DNA of 64,000 nt from a virus, in the IMG/VR virus record IMGVR_UViG_3300027777_000023, positions 62,001 to 126,000 of that record; one strand, given 5' to 3'. Below are positions 17,186 through 25,445 of the stretch, piece after piece; positions within the stretch are counted from its first letter, which is position 1, and every line of letters begins with the position of its first letter. Both the position numbers and the translations under genes were made by a program. The notes beneath the pieces were generated by a model that worked only from the letters and a program-made list of their open reading frames with translations, was not told the DNA's origin and did no database searches.

Positions 17186-17644
17186 ATGAAACTAACTAAA
17201 GAAAACCCAGCAATTGCACTTAACAAAGAAATCTTTAAAGCTTTTTGCGAAAAGCACAACATCAGTAAGATAACGCTAGACTATGATGGTTGCGGAGATA
17301 GTGGACAGTTTGAAGGATATCAGGCCTACAACAAAGAAGAAGCGCAGGTTGATTTGCCTCGTGAAGATTGCAATGTGTTCTCGAGTTATCAGAGGTGCGA
17401 TCTGCATGAAAATGGTACTGACGTTAAAAAAGTATGGTGGACTTATACAGAGCCTGAAGAAAAAAAGGCTAACAGCGAAGAATTGGTCGAGACCCTAGGC
17501 TATATGGCACTAGAAGATTATTACGGTGGCTGGGAAATCAATAGCGGTAGTTATGGCACAGTTACATTGATGGCTGACGGTAAAGGCCATATCGAGCACT
17601 ATGAAAGAATTGAAGAAGTGAACAGCAGCGAAGCTGAATTCTAA
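17186..17644 (+). CDS. Conserved phage-type hypothetical protein (DUF6878-like)
   Basis: 152 residues. The segment ITLDYDGCGDSGQFEGYQAY matches a conserved phage/plasmid family I know as DUF6878, which has a DGxGDSG signature. The C-terminal part (YYGGWEINSGSYGTVTL) also fits. Function unknown. A 62-base gap before it shows no clear signal. Confidence 0.6.
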   Translation: MKLTKENPAIALNKEIFKAFCEKHNISKITLDYDGCGDSGQFEGYQAYNKEEAQVDLPREDCNVFSSYQRCDLHENGTDVKKVWWTYTEPEEKKANSEELVETLGYMALEDYYGGWEINSGSYGTVTLMADGKGHIEHYERIEEVNSSEAEF

Positions 17645-17645
17645 A

Positions 17646-17990
17646 ATGGCAAATCCATATCATCACGCAGTAAGCTCTGTTAAAAAGTGGGGCGGTTGTG
17701 CGGAGGATTATATAACTATCCATAGTTGGTTTGACGAGTCAAAGAGTCATTTTGCCGATTTCAGACACAGAGCGTTAAGGCATCACTCTGAAGGTATATT
17801 TCAGTGTGAGCAAAAGTTCGGTAATACTATAACCACTAGCACAGGGAAAGTGATCCCTGTGCGGTGGATCGGTGAACAGCACGTCAAAGAAGATTTGGGA
17901 AGAATCCCAAGCATTCAAGACTGGTTTCAGTATATAGTTCCACAATCGTGGATGGGTAGAACAGAGAAAATTGAAAAAGACCTAGAGTAA
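17646..17990 (+). CDS. Conserved hypothetical protein (DUF6915-like)
   Basis: 114 residues. HHAVSSVKKWGG, IHSWFDESKSHFADFRHRAL and GEQHVKEDLGRIPSIQDWF are highly conserved blocks of a phage/bacterial family (DUF6915 as I recall it). The His- and Trp-rich blocks look like a metal or catalytic site, but no activity is known to me. Confidence 0.65.
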   Translation: MANPYHHAVSSVKKWGGCAEDYITIHSWFDESKSHFADFRHRALRHHSEGIFQCEQKFGNTITTSTGKVIPVRWIGEQHVKEDLGRIPSIQDWFQYIVPQSWMGRTEKIEKDLE

Positions 17991-17991
17991 T

Positions 17992-18297
17992 ATGAATAAA
18001 GATCTACAGACAGCGTTCAGCTATGTACTAGCTTCAAGAAAGTATGGGAATGTTTATATTAAAAAAGACGATCACGTATTATTTGCTCGCTACATTGTAG
18101 AGCTTCCATATGTTGGTGATATAGGTGCCGTGGTGGCTTCAACAAAGCCCTTTGGTAGAAGTAAGACAAAGAGCAAATGCTATCTACATTGGGAGGATCA
18201 TCCTCACAAGCCTGAAAGAAACGGTAAACCTGTCAGCTCGTTGCTCATCAAAGTAACACTAGAAAACCTCAACAACATTAATATTTATGAACTTTAA
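17992..18297 (+). CDS. Hypothetical protein
   Basis: 101 residues, beta-rich and basic (FGRSKTKSKCYLHWEDH). It overlaps the next gene by 11 bases. Not recognised. Confidence 0.6.
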   Translation: MNKDLQTAFSYVLASRKYGNVYIKKDDHVLFARYIVELPYVGDIGAVVASTKPFGRSKTKSKCYLHWEDHPHKPERNGKPVSSLLIKVTLENLNNINIYEL

Positions 18298-18619
18298 GGA
18301 TCAAATTGACAAGTTGCAGAAACTATTCACCGACGCATTCATCCTATGGGATGTTGATGTGAAGATGAAGAATATCGATGAAGAAGAATACTCGTGTGCA
18401 GTATTCTTCAATGTCTGGGGCAATGATATTCTGCTCGAGCTAGAGTATGAACCATACCTGAAAGCCTGGAGATTAACTGACGACGATGCAGTATTTACTG
18501 TCAGCTCCTATGAAGAAGTCTGGATGGTTGTTGCTACTCAAATGCAAACGGTCATTTCAGAACAAGAACGCAAGATCAGTAGACTCGAACACATCATAAA
18601 GAACCTAACAAAAGTATGA
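18287..18619 (+). CDS. Hypothetical protein
   Basis: 110 residues with an acidic alpha/beta body and a short C-terminal coiled coil (ERKISRLEHIIKNLTK). ATGA overlap with the next gene. Not recognised. Confidence 0.6.
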   Translation: MNFKDQIDKLQKLFTDAFILWDVDVKMKNIDEEEYSCAVFFNVWGNDILLELEYEPYLKAWRLTDDDAVFTVSSYEEVWMVVATQMQTVISEQERKISRLEHIIKNLTKV

Positions 18620-18828
18620 GCGAAACCATTCAAGACAAATCAAAAGCATTCACCATTGAGTGGGGCTACTATCAACAACTATTGAGTACTATTGAAGAGC
18701 TCAGAAAAGACCTAAAGTACTTTGCTGAGGTAGACGACATCAACCATCGCCTTATGGACGATCGTCTTCGATTAAAAGATGAGATTGCAGAATTACGAGG
18801 ATCGCCTTGCGAACATTGCGGGCATTAG
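18616..18828 (+). CDS. Small coiled-coil protein with C-terminal CxxCxH
   Basis: 70 residues: a long charged helix, then CEHCGH at the very end, a possible metal-binding tip. Overlaps its upstream neighbour by four bases. Not recognised. Confidence 0.55.
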   Translation: MSETIQDKSKAFTIEWGYYQQLLSTIEELRKDLKYFAEVDDINHRLMDDRLRLKDEIAELRGSPCEHCGH

Positions 18829-18829
18829 C

Positions 18830-19048
18830 ATGAACTATTACGAAAATATACACCAAAGCATAATTGACCACCTTGGTGTGGATGTGGGTAAATCTGCTGG
18901 GCTGCAGATCGACAACGCGCACACAGGTTCTCCTGAGTACCATGTCACAGACCTACATACAGGAGAAGAAAGTAAGTACATAACACACAACGGCGCATAC
19001 CTTGCAATGGCAGGTATCGTTAAAAGACATAAACTAAACAAACGATGA
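18830..19048 (+). CDS. Small hypothetical protein
   Basis: 72 residues from the ATG at 18830, one base after the previous stop; an upstream in-frame start at 18779 lies in the previous gene. The segment YHVTDLHTGEESKYITHNGAY looks like a beta sheet. ATGA overlap with the next gene. Not recognised. Confidence 0.55.
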   Translation: MNYYENIHQSIIDHLGVDVGKSAGLQIDNAHTGSPEYHVTDLHTGEESKYITHNGAYLAMAGIVKRHKLNKR

Positions 19049-19485
19049 GTACACCAGTAAAATATCTAATCCAGGCCAAATATAGCGACAACTCAACGTT
19101 CGCGTATAAAACATACTTCTACGATTCTTTTGAAAATGCTTGGAAAAAAGCTGAAGAATTAAATGGTATTGGTAATGACGAGTACAGTATACCCTGCACA
19201 TTCTCGGTAGTAACAGTAACACCTGGGGGTAATGAATGTTTTAATCCTGTGGAACCTTTGGAACCTTTGGAACCTTTAGATAATGTAAATCATCCAAAAC
19301 ACTATAATACAATTGAAGGTATCGAATGTCTCGATGTCGCAGAAAACTTCAACTTCAATCTAGGGAACGCCATTAAATATATCTGGCGCAGCTCTTTCAA
19401 AGGTAAACAATTGGAAGATTTGAAGAAGGCTGCGTTCTATGTAAATCGTGAAATAGAGAGGATTAAACATGAGACGAAAAACTGA
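19045..19485 (+). CDS. DUF3310-type phage protein
   Basis: 146 residues. The C-terminal half is a clear DUF3310 domain (VNHPKHYNTIEGIECLDV, NLGNAIKYIWRS, LEDLKKAAFYVNREIERI). This phage family is often annotated as nucleotide-kinase-like, without firm biochemistry. Between it and the N-terminal domain is a short PLEPLEPLEPL linker made from a threefold repeat of GAACCTTTG. Confidence 0.85.
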   Translation: MSTPVKYLIQAKYSDNSTFAYKTYFYDSFENAWKKAEELNGIGNDEYSIPCTFSVVTVTPGGNECFNPVEPLEPLEPLDNVNHPKHYNTIEGIECLDVAENFNFNLGNAIKYIWRSSFKGKQLEDLKKAAFYVNREIERIKHETKN

Positions 19486-19888
19486 AGTAATTGCAGAAGA
19501 TCTATATAACGAAGCTAATCGAATCAGTGCTCTATTGAGTGAGGCGGCGCGACGATTAGATGTACTCAGCAGGCTAGAAGCTGCAGGTGCAGAGATATCC
19601 ACTAAGTTAGAGTCCGACGAAGACAGCTTGTCGTTAGTAGAGCAAATTACAAAGCTCACTACTGAATGGCAGGCCTTGATATATGCTCAGGGGCATCACA
19701 AAGATAAGGATTGTCACTGGAGCATAGAAACAAGATGGTCTTATGGAGATTCTCCTAGGTATGTTGTACAGCATTACGGATATATTCGACCGTACGAGAT
19801 AAATGTAAAATACAGCACATATCCTGAGGCGGTAAGAGGATTGAAACTAGCGCTTGAAGAAGCCATCAGAGACCTAAAAAATGAGTAG
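19469..19888 (+). CDS. Hypothetical protein
   Basis: 139 residues. The N-terminal 65 residues are a charged helix or coiled coil, followed by an aromatic beta-rich half (HWSIETRWSYGDSPRYVV). It overlaps the DUF3310 gene by 17 bases. Not recognised. Confidence 0.6.
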   Translation: MRRKTEVIAEDLYNEANRISALLSEAARRLDVLSRLEAAGAEISTKLESDEDSLSLVEQITKLTTEWQALIYAQGHHKDKDCHWSIETRWSYGDSPRYVVQHYGYIRPYEINVKYSTYPEAVRGLKLALEEAIRDLKNE

Positions 19889-20105
19889 AACTACGTGTGT
19901 GCATTTTGTGCCTATAGAGGAAGAGTGCAGTCAGTGTAATGAAAAACATACGCACTCGAAGATTCAAATACTTGAACAACGGTTAAAGGCTGTGCAGAAC
20001 ATGCTGAACAACCGAGACAACGAGTTGAGCAACGCTCGCGAAGAAATAGCTGATCTGACTAGACGACTAACCACAATAACGAACCTATATGGGAGCAACA
20101 TTTAA
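19881..20105 (+). CDS. Small Cys/His and coiled-coil protein
   Basis: 74 residues: a Cys/His cluster (CVHFVPIEEECSQC, then HTH) that may bind zinc, followed by a coiled coil. It overlaps both neighbours slightly. Not recognised. Confidence 0.55.
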   Translation: MSRTTCVHFVPIEEECSQCNEKHTHSKIQILEQRLKAVQNMLNNRDNELSNAREEIADLTRRLTTITNLYGSNI

Positions 20106-20484
20106 AACCATAGAAATAACTAAAGAATTCCTTGATGCGAACAATGACGCGTACTTTGTCTACGGAGACAATGCGCAGCATCAAGGTTTGGGTGGTGCCG
20201 CCAAACTCAGGCACCACCCTAGGGCTATCGGGTTCGTAACCAAGAAAGCCCCAACACACGAGCAGACAGCATGCTTTAAGGTAGAAGAGTACACAAAGCC
20301 GTTCTTCGATCAATTAAAGCAACTGGAAACACACATAAAGAACAACCCTAAAGGAATCTTCTATATATCAAAGATAGGTTCCGGGTTTGCTAATAAACAT
20401 CACATCTGGGAAAAACTAATAAAGCACAACCTGATTGCAGAATTGGAAAACTACGATAATGTGGTGTTCTGTTGGGAAGAATAA
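20089..20484 (+). CDS. Macro-domain-like phage protein
   Basis: 131 residues. The block FVYGDNAQHQGLGGAAKLR, followed by RAIGFVTKKAPT, resembles phage proteins with a Macro-like nucleotide-binding loop (GDN, GxGGAA), some of which I know as DUF7831. If so it may bind ADP-ribose or a nucleotide. The catalytic role is inference only. Confidence 0.55.
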   Translation: MGATFKTIEITKEFLDANNDAYFVYGDNAQHQGLGGAAKLRHHPRAIGFVTKKAPTHEQTACFKVEEYTKPFFDQLKQLETHIKNNPKGIFYISKIGSGFANKHHIWEKLIKHNLIAELENYDNVVFCWEE

Positions 20485-20490
20485 ACAATT

Positions 20491-21516
20491 ATGTCTAAAT
20501 TAGCAACAATAGCAAAAATACTAGCGCTAGAAGCTATTCCTGACGCAGACCGTATTGAGCGAGCTACAGTGCTTGGTTGGTCGGTGGTAGTAAGAAAAGG
20601 CTTACACGAGGTAGGTGATCTGGTTGTGATGATATTCCCAGATACACTAGTACCTAAACAGTACCTAGACCCGACTTACGAGGGAGATGAAAAGGTTCGG
20701 CTTAAGACTATAAAGATGAAAGGTCAGTACAGTGCAGGCCTAGTTATTCCACTAGCCGATTGGGCTACGCCCCCCGGTAAATATAGTGAGGGTGATGATG
20801 TGGCTGAACTTCTCGGTGTAGAGAAATATGAAACACCTATCCCTGCAAGTATCGGTGGAGATGCGTTGGGGGTATTTCCAACAGCGATCGTAAGCAAGAC
20901 AGATGAGGATAATTACAGGACTAACCCTCAAGCAATCGAAGAACTAGGTGAAGAGCGATTTAAAGATACTTCGTTTGTAGCTACGCTAAAGTGTGACGGC
21001 AGTAGCGGAACATTCTTTCTTAAAGAAGGGTTGTTTCGAGTATGCAGTCGTAACCTAGAGCTACGTGAAACTGAAGGTAATGCTTTCTGGCAGGTGGCAC
21101 GAAAGTACAGACTAGAGGAAGTTATGCGTGAGCAAGACGTAGAATATGCTATTCAAGGCGAGGTGTGTGGTCCTGGAATACAAGGAAATCCTATGAAGCT
21201 TAAATCGCTTTCATTATTTGTATTCCTGATCAAAGATCTAAGCACAGACAAATGGCTACCTTGGGAAGACACTGTAGAGTTCTGCAATGCGCACAACATT
21301 CCGCTTGTGGAAGAACTATTCAAGATAGCTCACTATCACGATCTGCCCAGATGGGATGAGCTACAAGCAATCGCAAACAATACTAAATACGATAACGGTA
21401 AAACAAACGCTGAAGGCTTGGTGTTGCGCACAACCACACCAATGCACTCAAAAGTACTAGGTAAAGCCTGGTGGAGTCTGAAGATCATGAACGAACCCTA
21501 CGACGTAAAGAAATAA
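20491..21516 (+). CDS. RNA ligase, DraRnl/Rnl5 type
   Basis: A 341-residue RNA ligase of the Deinococcus DraRnl (Rnl5) type. The N-terminal 120 residues form an OB-like domain (IPDADRIERATVLGWSVVV). The nucleotidyltransferase core carries motif I ATLKCDGSSG with the adenylated lysine, SRNLEL for motif III, IQGEVCGPGIQGN, EGLVLRT for motif IV and SLKIMN for motif V. It seals nicks with a 3'-OH RNA end. It is the first of three ligases within 7 kb and lies upstream of the end-healing kinase/phosphatase, so it is probably part of an RNA-repair set. Confidence 0.88.
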   Translation: MSKLATIAKILALEAIPDADRIERATVLGWSVVVRKGLHEVGDLVVMIFPDTLVPKQYLDPTYEGDEKVRLKTIKMKGQYSAGLVIPLADWATPPGKYSEGDDVAELLGVEKYETPIPASIGGDALGVFPTAIVSKTDEDNYRTNPQAIEELGEERFKDTSFVATLKCDGSSGTFFLKEGLFRVCSRNLELRETEGNAFWQVARKYRLEEVMREQDVEYAIQGEVCGPGIQGNPMKLKSLSLFVFLIKDLSTDKWLPWEDTVEFCNAHNIPLVEELFKIAHYHDLPRWDELQAIANNTKYDNGKTNAEGLVLRTTTPMHSKVLGKAWWSLKIMNEPYDVKK

Positions 21517-21518
21517 AT

Positions 21519-21821
21519 ATGGAAGCAACACAACAAACAAATATCTCGCTGTATAAAGAAGAAGACTGCGCAGGCTGGTCACCCAAGATGTGCACAGTGC
21601 CTGTTTGGGGAGTTACGGCTTTGCTTGGCGTCATAGCAGCTTATTCATTAGCAACCATACCAGTGATGTGGGCACAGAATAAGCTGATTATGCGAATGCA
21701 AAAAATGGAGCTAATCATGGTGGACGCAAAAATAGCGACCTATAAAGATGACGGTAAATTTGTGGTGCTGTGGAAAGGTTCACATGTCATGGACAGTCAG
21801 CTAAAAACAGAACATGAGTGA
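21519..21821 (+). CDS. Single-span membrane protein
   Basis: 100 residues from the ATG at 21519. One hydrophobic helix (VWGVTALLGVIAAYSLATIP) near residue 30 is followed by a soluble tail. It follows the RNA ligase by two bases. Function unknown. Confidence 0.6.
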   Translation: MEATQQTNISLYKEEDCAGWSPKMCTVPVWGVTALLGVIAAYSLATIPVMWAQNKLIMRMQKMELIMVDAKIATYKDDGKFVVLWKGSHVMDSQLKTEHE

Positions 21822-21912
21822 AGAATCAAAAGATACACTAGCACTGATTGCCGGCTGCATGCTGGCTGGTTGGTTAATTTGGATTAGACGATACAATGAA
21901 AAAACTATATAA
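21814..21912 (+). CDS. Tiny single-span membrane protein
   Basis: 32 codons: a short polar start, one hydrophobic helix (LIAGCMLAGWLIWI) and a basic tail. It overlaps both neighbours (8 and 17 bases), consistent with coupled translation. Function unknown. Confidence 0.45.
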   Translation: MSEESKDTLALIAGCMLAGWLIWIRRYNEKTI

Positions 21913-22258
21913 AGCAACGTTCCATGCAGTCATCTATGCAACTGAAGAAAAGGCATGGGAGGTGGCCGATAACATGGAAACTAACGGCGTGATGCTGGAT
22001 AGAGATGATCTTCCAGAAATCACTACGATCGAAGAAGTACCTAGTGGTTGGTGTTACGCGGATAATTATCCTGTGACTGGTTGTGCTCGTATAGGTTTTC
22101 ATCAAGCAGAACTATACGACGACACCATCGAAGAACTTCTGGAGCGCAGCAAGATTCCAATACCAGTAACCTCCGCAGAAAGTATCCTAGAGCTTAAAAA
22201 CGAAATAGCTGAACTGAAGAAAACAGTAGAGGCACTAGCTAAAAAGATTAAAAGGTAA
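21896..22258 (+). CDS. Hypothetical protein
   Basis: 120 residues: an alpha/beta domain, then a C-terminal coiled coil (LELKNEIAELKKTVEALAKK). One base separates it from the next ATG. Not recognised. Confidence 0.6.
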   Translation: MKKLYKATFHAVIYATEEKAWEVADNMETNGVMLDRDDLPEITTIEEVPSGWCYADNYPVTGCARIGFHQAELYDDTIEELLERSKIPIPVTSAESILELKNEIAELKKTVEALAKKIKR

Positions 22259-22259
22259 A

Positions 22260-22505
22260 ATGAAAAAGAAGCTGTTTCTTAAAAAAGATCCAGAGTATCT
22301 AACAGTACTCACAGATGAAATGAAGGAGGATGTATCTCGCATTCGAGAGATACTAGATGTTCATGGCTATGAAGCAGCTGAAGCTACAATAGTCAAAGCA
22401 TGGGAAAAAGCGTCAGACGATCGTCTTTGTATGAGTTGGCTACCCACAGATCATATGAAGGACGATCTAGTATTCACCGCAATAATGGACTACTTAACAG
22501 AATGA
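22260..22505 (+). CDS. Small hypothetical protein
   Basis: 81 residues, mostly helical and charged, with ATGA overlap to the next gene. Not recognised. Confidence 0.6.
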   Translation: MKKKLFLKKDPEYLTVLTDEMKEDVSRIREILDVHGYEAAEATIVKAWEKASDDRLCMSWLPTDHMKDDLVFTAIMDYLTE

Positions 22506-22933
22506 ATAATATATTCTTCACAAAGAAAGGTTGCACCGAGAAAGCCGATGTAGACCGTATCTGGCCAACAAAGCACTTTAGTACGACTCCGAGGGAGTTC
22601 TTTGCGGCGGCTGGATTGACCGACTTGTTCGTAACGATAGATCCTGTGATGGTAAACAAGAGTTATTTCCTGTTTAATATAACTGTACAGTCCGTCGCAA
22701 ACATAAAATACAATGAGTTTGTTGGTGGGCACGTATATGCGTACTCACCTGCCTTGCTTAGTGCACACTACGAAAGCAAACGGCTAGGGCTGCAGTCCTG
22801 GCACGACCCAGTCAAACATACAGGATTCAAAGTCGACCAGCAAGAGTACTGGCACAACATGCACGATATGCTAGAGCTCGTGCGTGAGGCTGTTGCAAAG
22901 TGTGATACCTATTTCCCTAAACAAACACCATGA
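22502..22933 (+). CDS. Hypothetical protein
   Basis: 143 residues from the ATG at 22502, which overlaps the previous stop (ATGA); the in-frame start at 22400 lies inside that gene. It has a Tyr/His-rich middle (VYAYSPALLSAHYESKRLG). Not recognised. Confidence 0.6.
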   Translation: MNNIFFTKKGCTEKADVDRIWPTKHFSTTPREFFAAAGLTDLFVTIDPVMVNKSYFLFNITVQSVANIKYNEFVGGHVYAYSPALLSAHYESKRLGLQSWHDPVKHTGFKVDQQEYWHNMHDMLELVREAVAKCDTYFPKQTP

Positions 22934-23328
22934 AGCACCTACTAGTAAACGCAATAGTAACACCAGACGGTACAATGCTAGAGTCAACGCACAGGCATGA
23001 TTACCAGGAGCATAAAGATGCTAACGGAGAAACATACATACTAGATGGAGGAATAAACTATATAAGACGCAGCCTAAATCAGATTCCCGCAAAGGATGCT
23101 TCGGTATACTCTGATGATCCTCATGAGATTATTCGTGAGGCGTTTCGCTGGGGTACACGAGGCCCTGGAAGATTAGAACCATTAAAGTGGAAAATCCTAG
23201 CTACACTTGAAGATGACCACATAGAGGCAATACTTGCTACGCAGCTACAACTGCCTGAGTACATCAGAAAAGTATTTAAAAACGAGCAGGTCTACAGAAA
23301 GAACGAGCATGAAAAAGACAACCAGTAG
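22930..23328 (+). CDS. Conserved phage-type hypothetical protein
   Basis: 132 residues. LESTHRHDYQEHKDANGETY followed by DGGINYIRRS is a block I have seen in many phage hypothetical proteins. Function unknown. ATGA overlap with its upstream neighbour. Confidence 0.65.
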   Translation: MKHLLVNAIVTPDGTMLESTHRHDYQEHKDANGETYILDGGINYIRRSLNQIPAKDASVYSDDPHEIIREAFRWGTRGPGRLEPLKWKILATLEDDHIEAILATQLQLPEYIRKVFKNEQVYRKNEHEKDNQ

Positions 23329-23404
23329 ACGAGTAAAAACTGTCAAGTCAGGTAATGTAACGATTCGTAAAACAGTAACGATAACAAAAACAGTCAAACG
23401 ATGA
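23309..23404 (+). CDS. Tiny basic protein
   Basis: 31 residues, almost entirely Lys/Arg/Thr/Val. It starts inside the previous gene and overlaps the DNA ligase start by ATGA, so it sits in a coupled chain. Function unknown; it could be a chance ORF. Confidence 0.4.
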   Translation: MKKTTSRRVKTVKSGNVTIRKTVTITKTVKR

Positions 23405-24528
23405 ACCTACCAAAACTATACAAGCGTACCGTAACAAGAGCCATCCAAGAATGGCAGATCTTTTTCGCAGATGGCGAATACTATACTGTCAGTGGTCAAA
23501 CAGACGGTAAGAAAGTAACTAGCACCCCTACAGTCTGCAAAGGCAAGAACCTAGGCAAAAAGAACGAGACCACTAATGAGGAGCAGGCTGAGCTAGAGGC
23601 AAAGGCTAAGTGGCAGAAGAAAAAGGATGAAGGGTATATCGAAAACATCGAGGCCGTTGATGGTGCGATGGATTTTCGATTTAATCCCATGCTGGCAAAA
23701 GACTATGCAAACTACGAGGACAAGATCGCTTTTCCTGTATATAGTCAGCCTAAATTGGATGGTCTCAGATGCGTGATTACTAGGGAAGGCACGTTCAGCC
23801 GGCAGTGGAAGCCTTTCGTCACATTAGATTATGTGCAAGATGTCTTGCGAGCTGTGTTTGATCAAAACCCAGGATTGCTTGCATTTGACGGTGAGATGTA
23901 TTCTCACGAGCTCAAAGATCGCTTTGAGGAAATTGTGAGTATTGTAAAGCAGCCAAAGGCTACAGCTGAAGATCTGGAAAAGTGTAAAAACAATATTCAG
24001 TATCATGTGTACGACGCTGTGTTTGAGGAAGCCCATAGCTTTAGTGCGCGTATAAACGCAGTAACTATGCTACTGCGTGAATTGGACAGCCCATATATCA
24101 AGCTTGTGGAAACAGACCGCATCCGAAATCAAGACGATCTTGATGCGATGTATCAGCAGTATATGCAAGAAGGCTATGAGGGTCAAATGATTCGCACACC
24201 TCTGTCATTGTATCAGCATAATCGAACCAAAGATCTATTAAAGCGTAAGGATTTCCACGACGCTGAGTACGAGATCATAGGCTATAAAGAAGGCAAAGGC
24301 AGTCGTGAAGGCTGTATTATATTGCGGCTCGGTATGGCTGACGGCACTGAATTTGATTCTGTGCCTGTTGGCGGTGTAGAATATCTGCAAAGATTGTGGC
24401 TTCGTCGAGAAGACCTGCTGGGCTTGCGGGCAACTGTCAAGTACCAGAACCTCAGCAATGACGGCATTCCAAGGTTCAACAACACAGTAAAGATCAGAAA
24501 CCATAAACTAGAGGAAATGGTATTCTAA
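23401..24528 (+). CDS. ATP-dependent DNA ligase
   Basis: 375 residues. An N-terminal WGR-like region (GKNLGKKNETTNEEQAELEA), common in phage ligases, precedes the catalytic core. Motif I is SQPKLDGLRC with the adenylated lysine, then FDGEMYSH, EGYEGQMIRTP for motif IV, and LLKRKDF for motif V; an OB-like domain ends the protein. It would join nicks during phage replication and repair. It is coupled to the tiny gene upstream and overlaps the next ATG by one base. Confidence 0.92.
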   Translation: MNLPKLYKRTVTRAIQEWQIFFADGEYYTVSGQTDGKKVTSTPTVCKGKNLGKKNETTNEEQAELEAKAKWQKKKDEGYIENIEAVDGAMDFRFNPMLAKDYANYEDKIAFPVYSQPKLDGLRCVITREGTFSRQWKPFVTLDYVQDVLRAVFDQNPGLLAFDGEMYSHELKDRFEEIVSIVKQPKATAEDLEKCKNNIQYHVYDAVFEEAHSFSARINAVTMLLRELDSPYIKLVETDRIRNQDDLDAMYQQYMQEGYEGQMIRTPLSLYQHNRTKDLLKRKDFHDAEYEIIGYKEGKGSREGCIILRLGMADGTEFDSVPVGGVEYLQRLWLRREDLLGLRATVKYQNLSNDGIPRFNNTVKIRNHKLEEMVF

Positions 24529-24803
24529 TGAAAACATTAAGAGACAAGATAGATGACTGGGTAGATGAATTCTATCCAGATAACACTATATTAATTGCTG
24601 ACGGATTCGAAGAAGCTTTCGTGGGCGTAGCTGTCCAATTCAATACGCCAATAGCAATATTTGACAGACAAAAGTGTATCAAAATACTTATGCAAGATAT
24701 GAGTGAAGATGAAGCGTATGAGTATTTTGAGTTCAACGTTAGTGGAGCATATGTTGGTGAAAACACACCAGCATTCATAGAGTTCTTTCCCAATGAATCT
24801 TAG
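24528..24803 (+). CDS. Conserved phage-type hypothetical protein
   Basis: 91 residues. The block AIFDRQKCIKILMQDMSEDEA followed by YFEFNVSGAYVGENTPAF is typical of a small protein family found in many phages. No function known to me. Confidence 0.65.
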   Translation: MKTLRDKIDDWVDEFYPDNTILIADGFEEAFVGVAVQFNTPIAIFDRQKCIKILMQDMSEDEAYEYFEFNVSGAYVGENTPAFIEFFPNES

Positions 24804-25050
24804 AATATTCTTCGTCATAGCCGAATACTCTGATAAGGTGTTCGGTGTCGTAGCTCAAAACAACACATTGCTATATTCAAAGCAGGTGCATGATCGCTAC
24901 GACTTTGCTGACGGCATCAAAGCTGTAAGATCCGTAGAGTCTGAGGAGAGTATTATACATCAAGCGTTCTGCAAAAAATATCCAGAACTAGCTAGTCAAC
25001 TGATTGATAAGCATCCAGAAATAGCAAAAACCAAACAAACAAACCAATAA
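24793..25050 (+). CDS. Small hypothetical protein
   Basis: 85 residues overlapping its upstream neighbour by 11 bases. Alpha/beta composition. Not recognised. Confidence 0.55.
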   Translation: MNLRIFFVIAEYSDKVFGVVAQNNTLLYSKQVHDRYDFADGIKAVRSVESEESIIHQAFCKKYPELASQLIDKHPEIAKTKQTNQ

Positions 25051-25054
25051 AACT

Positions 25055-25366
25055 ATGAAAAAAGTTACACTTGAGCAAGCGCACGAATTACTAGAAAATA
25101 CTTCCGCAGTTATCTGGGGAGAAGAAGGCAACCTATCATATCCTCTTGTCAATGATCTTGAAGGAGACGAAGATAATTGCTTTTTTGAATTAATCCTGGA
25201 CGATGAAGAGATGCGGTTTAATGAAGGAGATAATCAAACAGTCGTACTAGACGGATTTAGTATGGTACTTGTTGATGAGTATGGTGAAAATCAGTCAATC
25301 ACTTTGCTTGTACCTATGGACGTAGAAGATCCTTTTGTAGAAAAATTGAATGACGAAGAAGAATAA
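25055..25366 (+). CDS. Acidic hypothetical protein
   Basis: 103 residues with a strongly acidic composition and acidic tail (EKLNDEEE). Highly acidic small phage proteins can be DNA mimics, but nothing specific supports that here. Followed by about 80 bases of AT-rich sequence before the kinase gene. Confidence 0.6.
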   Translation: MKKVTLEQAHELLENTSAVIWGEEGNLSYPLVNDLEGDEDNCFFELILDDEEMRFNEGDNQTVVLDGFSMVLVDEYGENQSITLLVPMDVEDPFVEKLNDEEE

Positions 25367-25445
25367 TCTTAAAGTGTCAGTATGATTTTGTTAAGGTTTT
25401 AAAAAAATACGAAGAAAAATTTCTAAAATATAGAAAGGAGTGACC